A stretch of 64,000 nt of DNA from positions 46,753,381-46,817,380 of the forward strand of contig JALJCS010000001.1 of the NCBI GenBank assembly GCA_023055355.1, in the 5' to 3' direction. Under the pieces are notes generated by a model, which made no database searches, was not told the origin of the DNA, and saw nothing but the letters and a program-made list of their open reading frames with translations. The stretch comes from Agelaius tricolor. Its lineage: Eukaryota > Chordata > Aves > Passeriformes > Icteridae. The translations under genes and the position numbers were made by a program. Position 1 is the stretch's first letter. Every line of letters starts with the position of its first letter. Shown one piece after another: positions 25,038 to 37,028 of the stretch.

Positions 25038-26795
25038 TTCATTAAAAAAAGGGAAAACAAAAATTAAGTCTTCCCTTAGATTTGTAGGTGAAAGAAGCCA
25101 ATCAGGCCAATATTGTTAGCATGATTGCATAAAGTTCAAGAAACCTTTGGTATTTAGATAAACCCTGAGGAGCTGGTTTTGATATAAGGGATTATGACAC
25201 AAGAATCTCTCCTTTGAATCTGAAAAACATATGTGAGTGATTTTTTTAAACATTGTGCTTGTTTAGACAAAATAATTATTGGAAAAAAAAAAGCTTTTTG
25301 TGCAAAAAGGTGGAAAAATGTGAAATCAGAAGGTTCTGGTTCAGTATTAACCTGATTACTTTTGACTCTCAGATTACTGGGGGAGTGAGGGGCAGTATGT
25401 GCAGATCTCCCAGCACATAGTTACTGGGAATTTCAATATGTAATTTGAAGAGGAAAAGCTGTAGTGAGTGTAATCCTGAATACACATTTCCATGATATTT
25501 GGATGACATTAAAGCTGCAATTGTAAACAAGTTTTCAACAGAGAAAAATGTGAATTCATTTTCATTAGTACATTCAAGGAAATAGAAGATTCTCTTAAAA
25601 AACAGCAGAGCAAGGTGTGAGGCAGGAAGATCTTCTTCCAAATCATCTTTTATTTACCAATTCTCGTCCTCCCATTTTATTAAACTAAATCCTTTGCAGT
25701 ATATATCCATCATGGTTTATAGCTTGCAGAGGGTTGGTTAATATTTGATTAGGGTAGACAGTGCTAGTAAGTTTATTGACTTGGTCTTCTACTACTAAAT
25801 GAGATAGCACCCTGAGAAGATCAGAGTGACAAGTTCTGTCACTTCAGAAATTTTTATGATATTTAGTATCAATTTTGAAAAGAAAAAGCTAAATACTCAC
25901 TTATATTTCTTCCTTCCTATGGATAAATATACTTATGACTATTTTTTTTTTACCTCCTTTCAATGAATCTGTTCTTTCATTTATCTTGACTGGTAGAAAA
26001 CATTTGTGTCATTTTAATACCTATCAACAAGCAGGCTGGCACAGCTTAGTTGATACTTACTGATATTTGGTGCTTTCATTTCAGTCCTTTTGGTGATTTT
26101 TTTCTCCTAACTTTATTAATGATAAACCTTAGGAAAAGTTTTGGGTTTTTTTTTTTTATTATGAGCTGTGTAAGGAGAAAAAATGCATTATTTATTTTGT
26201 GTAAGAAGTTTAGAAACAGGCAGAAGATATGCATGCCTATTTGGAGAAGAAAGGGAGCACAGGTGTTAAACTGAAGAAAATCAGAAATTTCACCAACTTT
26301 TTTTGGACTACTACTTAGGCTACATAGGAGCTAGGTACTGAGGGCCTCCTAGGTTTATAGGTACCCAAGTAAGCAAGTTTGATTGGCAAAAAGATTTTTT
26401 TTTTTCCCCAATCTTATTTGAAAATAACTTTGTAAAACCAACAGATTTATAAAATGGGACATTCTTGAGCTGGAATCTGGGAGATAATTAATTTATATTG
26501 CTTCAATACCTATTATAATTCTGCTTTGTAGCAGTAGAAGACAGCAACAGCTGAACAAACTGCATATCCAAAGAGGAGAGATTTCCTATGCTTACATTAT
26601 CTGTTAGCTGCAAATTATATTAAAATGAACAAAATCAGGAAAATAGCAACATTTGAATTACTGAAGGTTCTCTGTGTAGATTAAGGGAATTGAAAGTGAT
26701 GGCCTTGCTTGACATGAGTTTGATGAGTCATTTCAGATAATTTCATTTCAGTGGTCAAAAATAGTTTAAGACAACTCCTTGTTTTCCTTAAGAAG

Positions 26796-26850
26796 TTTTT
26801 TTGGGTTTTTTTGTTTTGTTTTTTTCCTTTTGTTGTTGTTTTTCCTGCCT
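26796..26850. repeat. T-rich tract with G interruptions
   Basis: The tract begins 'tttttttgggtttttttg' and continues with TTTTG and TTG units. Its reverse complement gives the Lys/Thr/Gln-rich 70-codon minus-strand open frame at 26681-26893, which I treat as low complexity. Confidence 0.8.
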
Positions 26851-27340
26851 TCATGCTCTTTTGAGAGCTGCTTAATTGTTTCCACTGAAACAATTTATGG
26901 CTAAATGTTCCAGTTCAACTTTGCTGAAAGATGTAGATGAAAAAGAGAAAATTAGAATCAGCCTCACCTAATTCAAGACACATCCTTCTCTGACCACAAA
27001 AGTTTCTTATAGTTCAACAATGTTTGATGCTGGTTTCTTGAGATTCAATTCAACTTCCTATAACTGCATTTTCCATAAGAGAATGTAGCTTGATCTTTAA
27101 ATTAATTGTCAACAGCAGCTGCCCTTGAACTTAATTTTCAGTTAGTTTAACAAATGGAAAAGAAGAAAGAAGTCATCTGGAATATCAAGGAATATTTATT
27201 ATTTCAGTGAAAGAATTCAGATTGTTTAAGTATTTCTTACGGATGTCATTTCTGTTGTAATTTTTTTTCAACCTATAGAATGTTACCACAGTTGAAACAG
27301 GAATAGTAACAATCCACTCTGCAACCATTAGTCATTTTAC

Positions 27341-27364
27341 AATGAAAACCTAAATGAAAACCTA
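27341..27364. repeat. Perfect 12-bp tandem duplication
   Basis: 'aatgaaaaccta' occurs twice back to back (27341-27352 and 27353-27364), 10 bp before a T15 run (27375-27389). Replication slippage is the simplest origin. Confidence 0.85.
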
Positions 27365-28783
27365 GCCAATTCCCTTTTTTTTTTTTTTTATTTTCCTAGT
27401 AAGCTGCTTTTAACAGATTTCTTCAGTGCATTTTAATTTCACCTTAGCAGCTGGTAATGCCTTAATGCTTCCCTGAGTTGCTCACGTGCATGTTTTATTG
27501 TCACTAAGGAGAAGAAGCTGTGCTAGAAGTATCCATTGTTAGTAAATCTTGGTTTTCATGTATCCTGAAAAATACAGAAAATTCGTGTCTGCAACTCGAT
27601 CTTGCCAAGGGAAGGATTCATGGAGTTGCTAAACAGCTCCTTTTCCCAGCTGTTCTGTTTCAAACCTCTGCTGCTGTTTATCCCTCAGCAAGGCTGCTTG
27701 GAACATGTGTGAGGTGATACTGGAAGTGATCATTGCATGGATGGGCTTCATTGCTTATCTGAAAACAGCAAAGCCAAATCCTTGCCTTTTCTGGAACAGG
27801 GGAGTTTCTGCACAGTGCTAGGTGCTGCCTGACCCCAAAATCCTTTGCCTTACTTTTTCTCCCTGAAGTTACTTTCACTCTCTCCTCCAGCATTGTCAAT
27901 GAGCATAGAGATTATTTTTTAAGAAACTAATTTCATTAGTTTTAGTTGGATAACTTAAATATGTAAAGCTAGACAAAAATTGAGTACTTATTGAATCAGG
28001 GACTAGATTTTTCATAATCTTCTCTTTATTTTTAATCTCAGTGAGTGGGCCAGTCTCAGAAACCAGATGTCTTACTTTCAGAGCTCTGCACTTTGTCAAT
28101 TGTGATCAGCCTATTTTTTTTTTAAGCAATATTATTTTCTCCCAGTCTAGAAAAAAAATTAGATTCTTGCTTTGTTAACAGCTCTTTTAAATAAGGCATA
28201 AGTAATAAACCTACTGAATTAACAATAGCTATATCTCAGCAGCTCAGATTTGGAAGTTGCAGAGTAATATTTAAATTTCTTTAGTTATAAGGACAACTAA
28301 TTTTAGGCTCTCTTTTATAGGTATCTCTGGCACAATAGGGTTAAGTTACAATAAATGAGCAAGGTATTCAACATTGACCTGTATTTTGTGCATGCTAAGC
28401 CTTCTGAATTACTTGAAAATTTCATCATGCTGAGTTAAGTGTTGTATAAAGTATTGAAGAAATGCTTCTTGAACTGAGAGAGTGAAATATTCTTAGTGTC
28501 TATGTATCCTTGACTGAAGAGATGTCTAAATTCTAACAAAAGTTAAATGTCCTACAAATGGCATTATTTCCAATTATATAGAAGTTTGGAGTTTTGAAAT
28601 AGTTTTCCAGAATTTTTAGAAGCTTTTTAGAAACTTGTTAACATTTGGAGGAGACACAAGCGTATTCTGGTGTAAAATATGTTTTTCCTTTCCTTGTTTA
28701 GCATACAACCTATACAATGTTATCATTCAGAATCCAATGAGTCATTTGAAAATATTCTTAATATTTTCAATTTTCTGTTTCAG

Positions 28784-28856
28784 CAAGGTCTGTTAGAAGT
28801 TCTTATGAATGAAGGAATGCCTGACTTTTATTTTACATTCCATTAAGGCTGCCGCA
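28784..28856 (+). other. Exon-like segment with strong splice sites
   Basis: The 73-bp segment is preceded by a very good acceptor ('caattttctgtttcag', ending 28783) and followed by a very good donor ('gca|gtaagttgg', GT at 28857). One frame is open for 20 codons from the acceptor (starting QGLLEVLMNEGMPDF) and then stops at a TAA before the donor. It could therefore be a poison exon, a non-coding RNA exon or a cryptic site pair, rather than an ordinary internal coding exon. No neighbouring exon is recognisable within several kb. Confidence 0.2.
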
Positions 28857-31800
28857 GTAAGTTGGCCAGTATAGCATAGACACAATATTTGTATTTAGAA
28901 AAGGAAACATTCACTTCCTTTAATATGAGAACAAAAGGTGATTAATCTAAAGTGTTTTTGTAGCCACTGGTCCACTTCTAGTCTTTAATGAGTTTATTAT
29001 CACAATGTTGTTGGGAGGTCAGAAATCCTGACTGTATTTGCAACCTGGATGTAAATTATGGAAACCATTGTAAAAAAAAAGAAGAGTAATTAATTTTAAT
29101 CAAAGATAGGTGCTTAAAACAAATTTCAAGAGATGAATACTTTTGAAATCAAAAACTATGTCATCAAGAATTATCATTTTATAACCTCTAATTTTTTTCC
29201 TCTTTAGCTCTTAAGCAAGTGGTACAACCCTGGCTGGTATTGTCTTAAATTGACTGAACAAACTGGAAAAGACAGAACAAAGAAATGAATACCTACTAGG
29301 ACTAATTGCAGGGTATTTTCAGAATTCATTTTTTTTTAAACAAATCAGTGAAAGTTGTACTGTTTTTTATATTGTATTAGTTACTTAACTGTGATACTGT
29401 GTTGTACCAGATCTTAATAAAAACAAATTTATGATCATAACAAACTTAACCAAGCCTATAATCTTCTAAATATAAACTTTACAAAACTAATGTTCCAAAA
29501 ACCTATATTGAGTAATCAGTACGTATGTAAAGTTCCATTACTGCTTTTGATTATTATCACTGTTTCTGTTGTCTGACCGATTCAGAATTCCTTTAGGTAT
29601 TTTCTGCTTGTGAATTAATCTTGTTAAATGTTTCCAGCATAGCTTTCTTTCAGTCTTCTGGACGTGTTGCTGAATTCCAACTGGCAGTTCAAGGGACAGA
29701 GCACTTCTTAGCCATATCTTATAATTTTTTTTTTAATAGCAGTTTGAATTTGCTGATGAAAAGTACTGTAGCTGCTGCTTAGTATTCTACTTACATATTA
29801 CCATACTAGCAGATACAGATTAAATAAATATTGCCTAGAGTTGAACTGCATATTGGTAACTTATGCCATTTGTCTATCCGTGCTTGTTAAAATGCTAATA
29901 TTTTGTTAAAGTTGTTTTATGTTTCTTCTGCATTGTATGGAATCCTGGGTCATGACAGTCTTGACATTCACAGGTCTTTCAGTATATATTTACAATATCT
30001 AAATACTTCTTGGAGAAGTAGCCCATCACTGGAAAGATTTTTTTTTCAATTATAAATAAACTATTTGATTACATTTGATCCTTGTCAGTAGAATTAGTTT
30101 TACTCTTAAAATAAGACAGAACAATGCTCTTTCACGTGTGCATGAAGGCAAGATGGTAATAATTATTTCATCATTTTAATGTATTCTTTTTATAGCATTT
30201 CACAGATTTTTTAGGAACAAATCATAACAGATATTTTTTCCCAGTATATTTCATTAACTCATAAATACACCAACTTATTGTTGTCTATTTCCTCCTTAAG
30301 TAGTTGAAGTTAGGTCTAAATTTTGTGGAAGAATGGAAAAATCTATTTTTTGATCAACTTGGCTTCTTGCACAACATTTCTGATGAATACAGACATGTTT
30401 TTATACATATAATCAGATAGTCACATACCTTTTAAAAAGTGTGTTCTGAGAAATAAGCCTGCTGCTGTGTAATGTAACCTTTCATGTTGTATTTCTGTGA
30501 AGTGCTTCGGAGTTTTCTTGAGCTTAAAATATTCAGTTCCATGTGCCGGCCTTTAACTGTCTTTCCAGGGTTTTTGATATCTGAGTATCAGTGTATCTTT
30601 CCATGCATTTCTTCATTTTCCTTCTTCAGATTTGAATATAGTTCTTTCCTGTTTCTCTAATTCATGCCATTCCATCATGCCATTCCATGCCCTCTCATTT
30701 CAGTATGGATTTCTGCTAGATTCTTTTCAGTAGATTTGTTTCTACTGTGAATAATCAATAAATGAAATTAAATTGCTTTTATAAAAATCTTTTCCCTTTC
30801 TGAGTGCCTGTCCTCAATTCACAAGATGTTCTAGACCAAATACTCTTGCCTACATATTAACTATACAGTTCTTATTTGTATTTGGAATTCTAATACCTCT
30901 GTCATTGTCCCTTTTGTTGCCATTTGGAAGTTTGCTGACAGAGTATATTCAGGTACTGAATCTTCTGTCTTTAAAACCTACTTTAAAGTCCATTGCAAGG
31001 TGGAATTAAAATAATTTTGGTAGATTTAGTATTTTTTCCCCTTGAATTTCTGTCCCATAAAAAGCATAATTTAGAATAAGTGCCCTTTTCTGCTTCACTT
31101 GGTTTGTGTCAGAGATACTGCAGGTCAATGTTGAAGTACGTAAAAGCTTGCTCAGCACATCACCACCCTTTGTCTTATCACATTAAACTTGTCTTAATAT
31201 ATTTCTTGAGAACATTTAAAGTGAAAAAGAAACATTAGGCTAAAATCTTTGTGAGGAAAAATACGGTTACAAATCATCATCATTTTTTGCTATCATATAA
31301 ATCCCCAGAACCATGAAAAACAGCATATTCATTGACCTTTTCTTGGTTCCTATGCTTTCCCACTTTTGGACTGGATCCTTAAACTATAATGTTAAACTTG
31401 TTAGCTCATTTTGGTCCTTATATAGCCTGGTAATGACTGTACTGTTTCACAATGCTCATCTTATTCTGGACTTAAGTATAAAATGAAGATACCTTCTTAT
31501 AACATGACATAAGGAACTTAACATTAATTAAGGAATCTGCTTTGGAATGCAGTAGTTTGGATACCATCATCTTGGGTAAATGTGAAATGATTAGTCTGTA
31601 TTGGCAATTCATTTAGTTCTGCAGCTTTATTATGCACTTCCATGTAATGAACCAGTTAAGCATGGCTTGTGTTATCTGAACTCACAAAGAAAGCAGATCA
31701 ATCTTTTTATTTGTTGGTGACTAATTCTGATGCTTTCATACTGTAGTTACTGTTTGCTAATGATGTAAAGTATGATTATAGGTACCAGAAAATGCTGAAG

Positions 31801-33050
31801 CCAGCTGCAGTTGTTAATGTTGAAGACATCAAAGTCTTGGTAACACTCATATAACAGAGGCAAGTGCTTAGGAGTAATTTACAAAGAGAGAAAATAAAGA
31901 GCTGAGGGGTAGATGGCATTTTCCAGATCCACTCTGTAAGAGACACTGATTCCCACTCCCACATATGAGCTGATTACTAAAGGAGGAAGTGTTATAAACA
32001 GTGTGACAGAGTAAATTGCATCACTTGTCTTCCCAGTAAAAATACACAGGAAGGAAGTGACACCTGTGCAGAGGACACGCTTTTAATAGCTCCTCTGTTT
32101 TATCTCAGGTGGCAGCATCTAGTCAGGGGCTCATTCTTGCATGTATTTAGCTCCTGAGCCCTGCTTTTTTTCAGCCCACCTGACTTCCCCTCTCTCTCAG
32201 ATGGGCTAGAGTCCTTGACTTTTCATGCCACTCCATCTTCTGTTTGTAGTGTGCATTTGGGGTTTTTTTTTGGAGAAAGGAATTAGATTTTTTTTTCCCC
32301 TCGTAAATTCCATAAGATTTGCCCATGTGATTCAGAAATTCCAGCATCTCTAAAGTAAAATACTATTTCATTTTCTTCTGTGATATAAGCAACTAAAGAT
32401 TTTTGTTCCTTTTAGGTCCCAAATTATCCTTTTTTTACACCAAATAGGGGTATTTATATGACTAATAGAAATTAAACGTGGATTTTCTCCACAATGAAAT
32501 CTACTCAGTAACAAATATATTTCTTTGACAAAGGTCCTGCAACATCAAAAGAATAATCGAAATGGATGACTTTAGGTGGTCATTGTGAGAGTATTACTCA
32601 AGAAAAGTAGTGTTAAATGGTTTTCTGGTTGTAAACTTTGTTCTGGATATATTTTTCTCTTACCACTTAATGAGGTATTTGAAACTGTGGCTGGCAACCT
32701 TAACCTTTTATTAACAAAACTTTTAACTGTTTATTTCCTTCCTGATTTTTCTTTTAATTTGAAGAAAAATATTGATATTAATAGATAAGTTGGCTGCTGT
32801 CATTGTTATTTTAATTTACCTTGACTTAGAACAGGTAACTTGTGACTAAATAACTCTTCTTGTTTATTTTAATAAAAGGGCATTATGGTCATTTATGTAA
32901 GTATGTGGACTATGTTATGATAGAGTGGATCAGAAAAGAACCCCACAGATGTGGACTGTATTTTAAATGTGCATTGGTTATCCTAATGTGAAGCTATGAA
33001 GAAGCTAAACCCAATGTGTGCCATGCAATTGACCCTTTTCCTCTCTCCTA

Positions 33051-33105
33051 TCCACAACCAAGCCCTTGTCCTTGTCTCCTCTTTCCACAACCAAGCCCTT
33101 GTCTC
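33051..33105. repeat. 33-bp tandem duplication
   Basis: 'tccacaaccaagcccttgtc' occurs at 33051-33070 and again at 33084-33103 with a pyrimidine-rich spacer between, giving a period of 33 bp. The two 20-mers are identical, so the duplication is recent relative to the surrounding sequence. Confidence 0.85.
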
Positions 33106-35443
33106 TTTAAGGAAGCCACTGATATTTTAGAAGAGCTTTTATAAAGCTAATGTGAAGAACTGGTTATTTGGTTACAAAAAAAGCAACAGAAAAGGAAGGA
33201 TGTGTTAAGAAAACTACCGCAGATTAAGTAATTGTCATCTTTTAATAAAATAATTCTGTAACTTGGGCTTGGTTCCTTCCTCTGCCTGAAAGGTATTTCC
33301 TCCCTGGGACAGTGCAGTGACTGCAAGGCTATAGGATATTTAGAAGTTTTGAAAGGCTGATTACAGATGGCAGTCCTCTTAATTTCTCTAGGTCATACTG
33401 TTTCCTTTTTTATGCCCTTTTTTGCAAAGGTTGGAGGAGGAAAAAAATGGTTTTCTGGATATACAAGTGGGAGGAGCAGTTCCAGGCATGTTTGAGCAGG
33501 TGTTTCTTGTCTCCTGTGATGGCTAACGGAGACTAGATGTTCAAAGAAAGCCAATTTTTATCCTTCTTTCCTGGTGTCAGACAAATGTTATAGCAGAGGT
33601 GTTCAGGGGCTTGGCAGGCAGCCCCTCGCTGGTTCCTGCATGCCCACGCTGCATGGTCACATCGTGTGACATCCCATCACCCTCCTCCCACATTGTTTTG
33701 GAATGATATTTTCCCATTCAGAGAGCTTCTTAGTTATAATTCTAGCTTGGGTTCAGATTTTTGGCTGCTGTTTTTTTGGTTCCTGACAAGCCCTAGTATT
33801 GGCAGGGCTGGCAGCATGCCTGTTCCTTATCCAGTGGGCACACCTGCAGGTGATCTCTGTGTCCCTGCCCCTGCCTGGAGAAAGCCAGTGCTTTTCAGGT
33901 CACAGGAGTTACACATGGAGTCTGATTTAAAGGTGTTCAAAGGCAGGACTGCATTCCAAAGTTGGTTTTTTAAAGACAATAACTGGATGTCTCAATCTTA
34001 ACAAATAACACTCATTGCAGGGCTGTGATTTGGCAATAAACACCTCCACGAGTGAAACACTGCAGCTCCCTTGTAGGGACACTGCAGGCTCACTAAATAT
34101 TGTGGGGTTTGGAGCACCTAAGAGTCCAGTGTTATGTATGACAGGGATTTTCTGAAAACCACATAGATTAATTCATCTTGCCTTTAAATTGAGAAAATTA
34201 TTCTTTGATGAGCATGTACCCTGAATTGGTTTTGTTGTTATTATTAGTCGTAATAGTAGTATTGTTATTATTGTATTTAAAGTAAATGATTGCAAAATCT
34301 AAGTTCAGATCTGCAGTTTCAGAATTCTTGTGGCAATGTCACTGCAATAGACAATGCCTAGGAAAAATGGCCAAATGATTAATGGAAAATGATTGTCAGA
34401 AACTTAGGAAGAAGGGATAGAGGAAAAAAAAAGAAAAAAATGCTATTTAGACTACAGTAATATAAATTTGGACTGCAGTGTGTGGATACATTCCTTTAGA
34501 CACCTGGGACAGACACAATTTTTAATTATGAGATACCACAGCCAAAAATGGGAACAGTTACTTTCTCTTCTCCCCAAAAATTGGAAATCCAAATTTTTTG
34601 ACACCCTGGTCAAATTATTTTCTTTTACTTACTTCAAGCTGTATTTTTAATGTACAAATTATGCCATAATTAGTAGAATATTTATGTATAATGCCAGAAT
34701 TAATTGTGTCATCATTAAGAATTATCATCAGTAAGAGATGTGTGTGATAATCCATGCTGGATTTAACTGCATGCATCTGGACCATTCTGTAAGGGTGATT
34801 GTGAAATCAGGTGCAGATATGATAATGCATCTAACAATTTTTGGCTGTTATGATGCTGTAAAGACTTGTGAAAATGAAGTTAGGTCAGAGGTATTATGGT
34901 ATTAGCAGAAACTGTGAGTTAAATCTGAATGTAGACACGTGAATCATTTGCGCTTTCTTACTTTGGGCACATTGCATATGAACAGGCTGGGCTTGACATA
35001 GGGTTTCACCTACACTGTTTGTCAGCATTCTGCTTTTCAAGGGACTTATTTCAGAAAATGTTACTTCTTAGATGTATTTTCAAAGCAAGCATTATTTGTT
35101 TTTCTTTGAGAATGCAACTGGATCAGGAGGCTGTGCTGATTTGGTGCTTATTTGCATTTTCCCTTAAAAGACAAATTTTAACCATCCACAGAAATAAATG
35201 CTAAGTATTAAAAGACACTGCAGCTCTTATTTAGAGTCTTAGTAGCTACTGTGAACACCTTTTTTCCTTCCCTGTTAGTTTTTTCTGATCAGATGTGTGA
35301 CATTTCCTTTTGCAGGAAGAGGGCTAATAGCTATTTCATTTCACCCTAAGTCCATCCAATATTATCTTATCCCTTTGAACTAGTTTCTATATTATTGTGT
35401 CCAAACAAATTTTTCACTTTGAATAGTTGGTTTTTTTTGAGTA

Positions 35444-35531
35444 GTGTTTTTTGTTGTTGTTGTTTTGTTTTTTGGTTTGGTTTGGTTTGGTTTTGGTCCC
35501 TGTCCCTTCTCCTCTCTCCTCTCCCCCCTCC
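35444..35531. repeat. A-free block: G/T tract, then C/T tract
   Basis: Eighty-eight consecutive bases lack A on the + strand. The first part is TTG and TTTGG repeats with GG doublets at 35474, 35479, 35484, 35489 and 35495. The second part is almost pure pyrimidine ('cttctcctctctcctctc' and a C6 run). A run of ten A begins at 35532. The GG doublets spaced by 3 nt could form a two-tetrad quadruplex on the + strand. Confidence 0.8.
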
Positions 35532-37000
35532 AAAAAAAAAATTTCCTACCGCCAGATCAAGTGATGCCCAAACTCATGCCTGGCTCTGCTTTTCTAGTGC
35601 TTTAGCAGTGATGCTGAGGCTCATACTTCAGGGGGAGGAGATGGGGAGAATGTATACCCACTGTTAAACTTCTGGCAGGTGTGACAGTCTCTCATTCTGG
35701 CTACCAAAGAGACTGGAGATTGTACAGTTTCTGAGAAACTTACCTTGGAGAAAGTATTGGAAACATGGAAACATTTTTGCTAAATATCCATGCCAAAAAT
35801 CCCATAGTTCTGGTTAGAAGGACTTGGACTCCCTTATAGTTCTTATCGTTCTGTCTTGGAGCGCTGTAGAAAGGCATGACACAACACTAAAAGGGGTTGG
35901 TTTACCTTCTGTTTCCCTTCTGAGATTACACTCAGTACCTTAGCACATCTAGCAGAAAGTCATTTGCAAGATGGGGCATATGTGTGAGTAAAGATTACAC
36001 TATTGTGTGATGCACTCTGTAAAACATATGATGTAACTTCGGTCTTACTATGCATCGACTTCATGATTTGCAAAAGTTTTTTTTCTAGATACATTTCTGA
36101 AAGAGGCTTTTGACTCAGTTTTATTTATCTCCAAACTTGACAAAGTTATGTAATTTATTCAGATGATATTTAGTTCTGCCTAGATTTCTGTTACTTTCAT
36201 ACAAGTTACCTATATCTTCAGTTTTTAAATTAAATGATAAGGAAAAAAAATCTCTAAACAAGATGATTTCCAAATTCAGTTTGGTACTTCTGGTTCAAAT
36301 TCTTAGATAAGACTCTCTCTGGTTTTTGTTTTAGTGTGTTGTCTTTTCTCTTTACCAAAAAAAAATGGCTTGCTTCATTGCAATTTGCTAGCACATATCC
36401 ATGGACTGTGTAACTGTGAGCTATTTGAAAGAAAATTTGTGAGAAGTGGTGCCATGTGCTGAATTATGACCAGTGAGCTTTGTCCTGTCTCCATCTGGAG
36501 AAGCAGCAGCCTGCTGCCCAGTCAGTGCCTGTGAAGTGGCCATTCCTCAGGGAGATAGCCTGAAATCTGTACCTGGTACTCTGCTGGGAGCTGGGGAAGT
36601 GGGAGGGAACTGGTGGCCTGGCAGCATTTCCTGCAAGAGTTCAAAACTTTCTGTTCCAGTATGCATAAAATGTAGTTGCCAGCCCTCTCCTGTGGAGCAG
36701 AAATGTATAAACAGTTTTCCTGTTTATATCCTGAAAATAGTACTTCTGCCTCTGCATAGTAGGGTTCTTTAAGTTTGCCTTAAGAAACTTTTTTCCACTA
36801 CTTTTGTGCTTCTCTGTTTTTTTGCTTACAGCAAATTTGTCTGCTCCAATCTACGAATTTTATGTGTAGTGCTTCATGAATTCAATTTCCTAGTGAAATT
36901 TCTTTCCAAATATGACTTGAAAACACATTTCTTCTTTACCTTTCATGCTAATATGTCTTCCTGGCTTTAATCTACTGCTTAATTCTGTGTTATTATTATT

Positions 37001-37028
37001 TAGAACTTCAGATCATGCTGAAGTTCTA
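37001..37028. repeat. Perfect 11-bp hairpin
   Basis: 'tagaacttcag' (37001-37011) and 'ctgaagttcta' (37018-37028) are exact reverse complements around the 6-nt loop 'atcatg'. Base composition is mixed, so it is less trivial than the AT-rich palindromes. It follows a short ATT repeat (36990-37000). Confidence 0.65.

Larger units (their letters stand above)
25040..35443. other. Unique AT-rich DNA, no gene seen
   Basis: From 28.1 to 31.7 kb no frame of about 60 codons is open on either strand, the longest such gap in the window. One exon-like segment (28784-28856) lies within it. A small tandem repeat of 'atgccattccat' occurs near 30665. A GC-richer patch at 33590-33960 holds a 111-codon frame of no known family. 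Confidence 0.65.

Noticed and set aside
36287..36300. GGTTCAAAT-like tRNA B box
   Set aside because: No A box or acceptor stem at the right distance.
36831..36990. Strong acceptor followed by about 46 open codons
   Set aside because: The frame ends in a stop without a donor, and the peptide is Phe/Leu-rich as expected for T-rich DNA.
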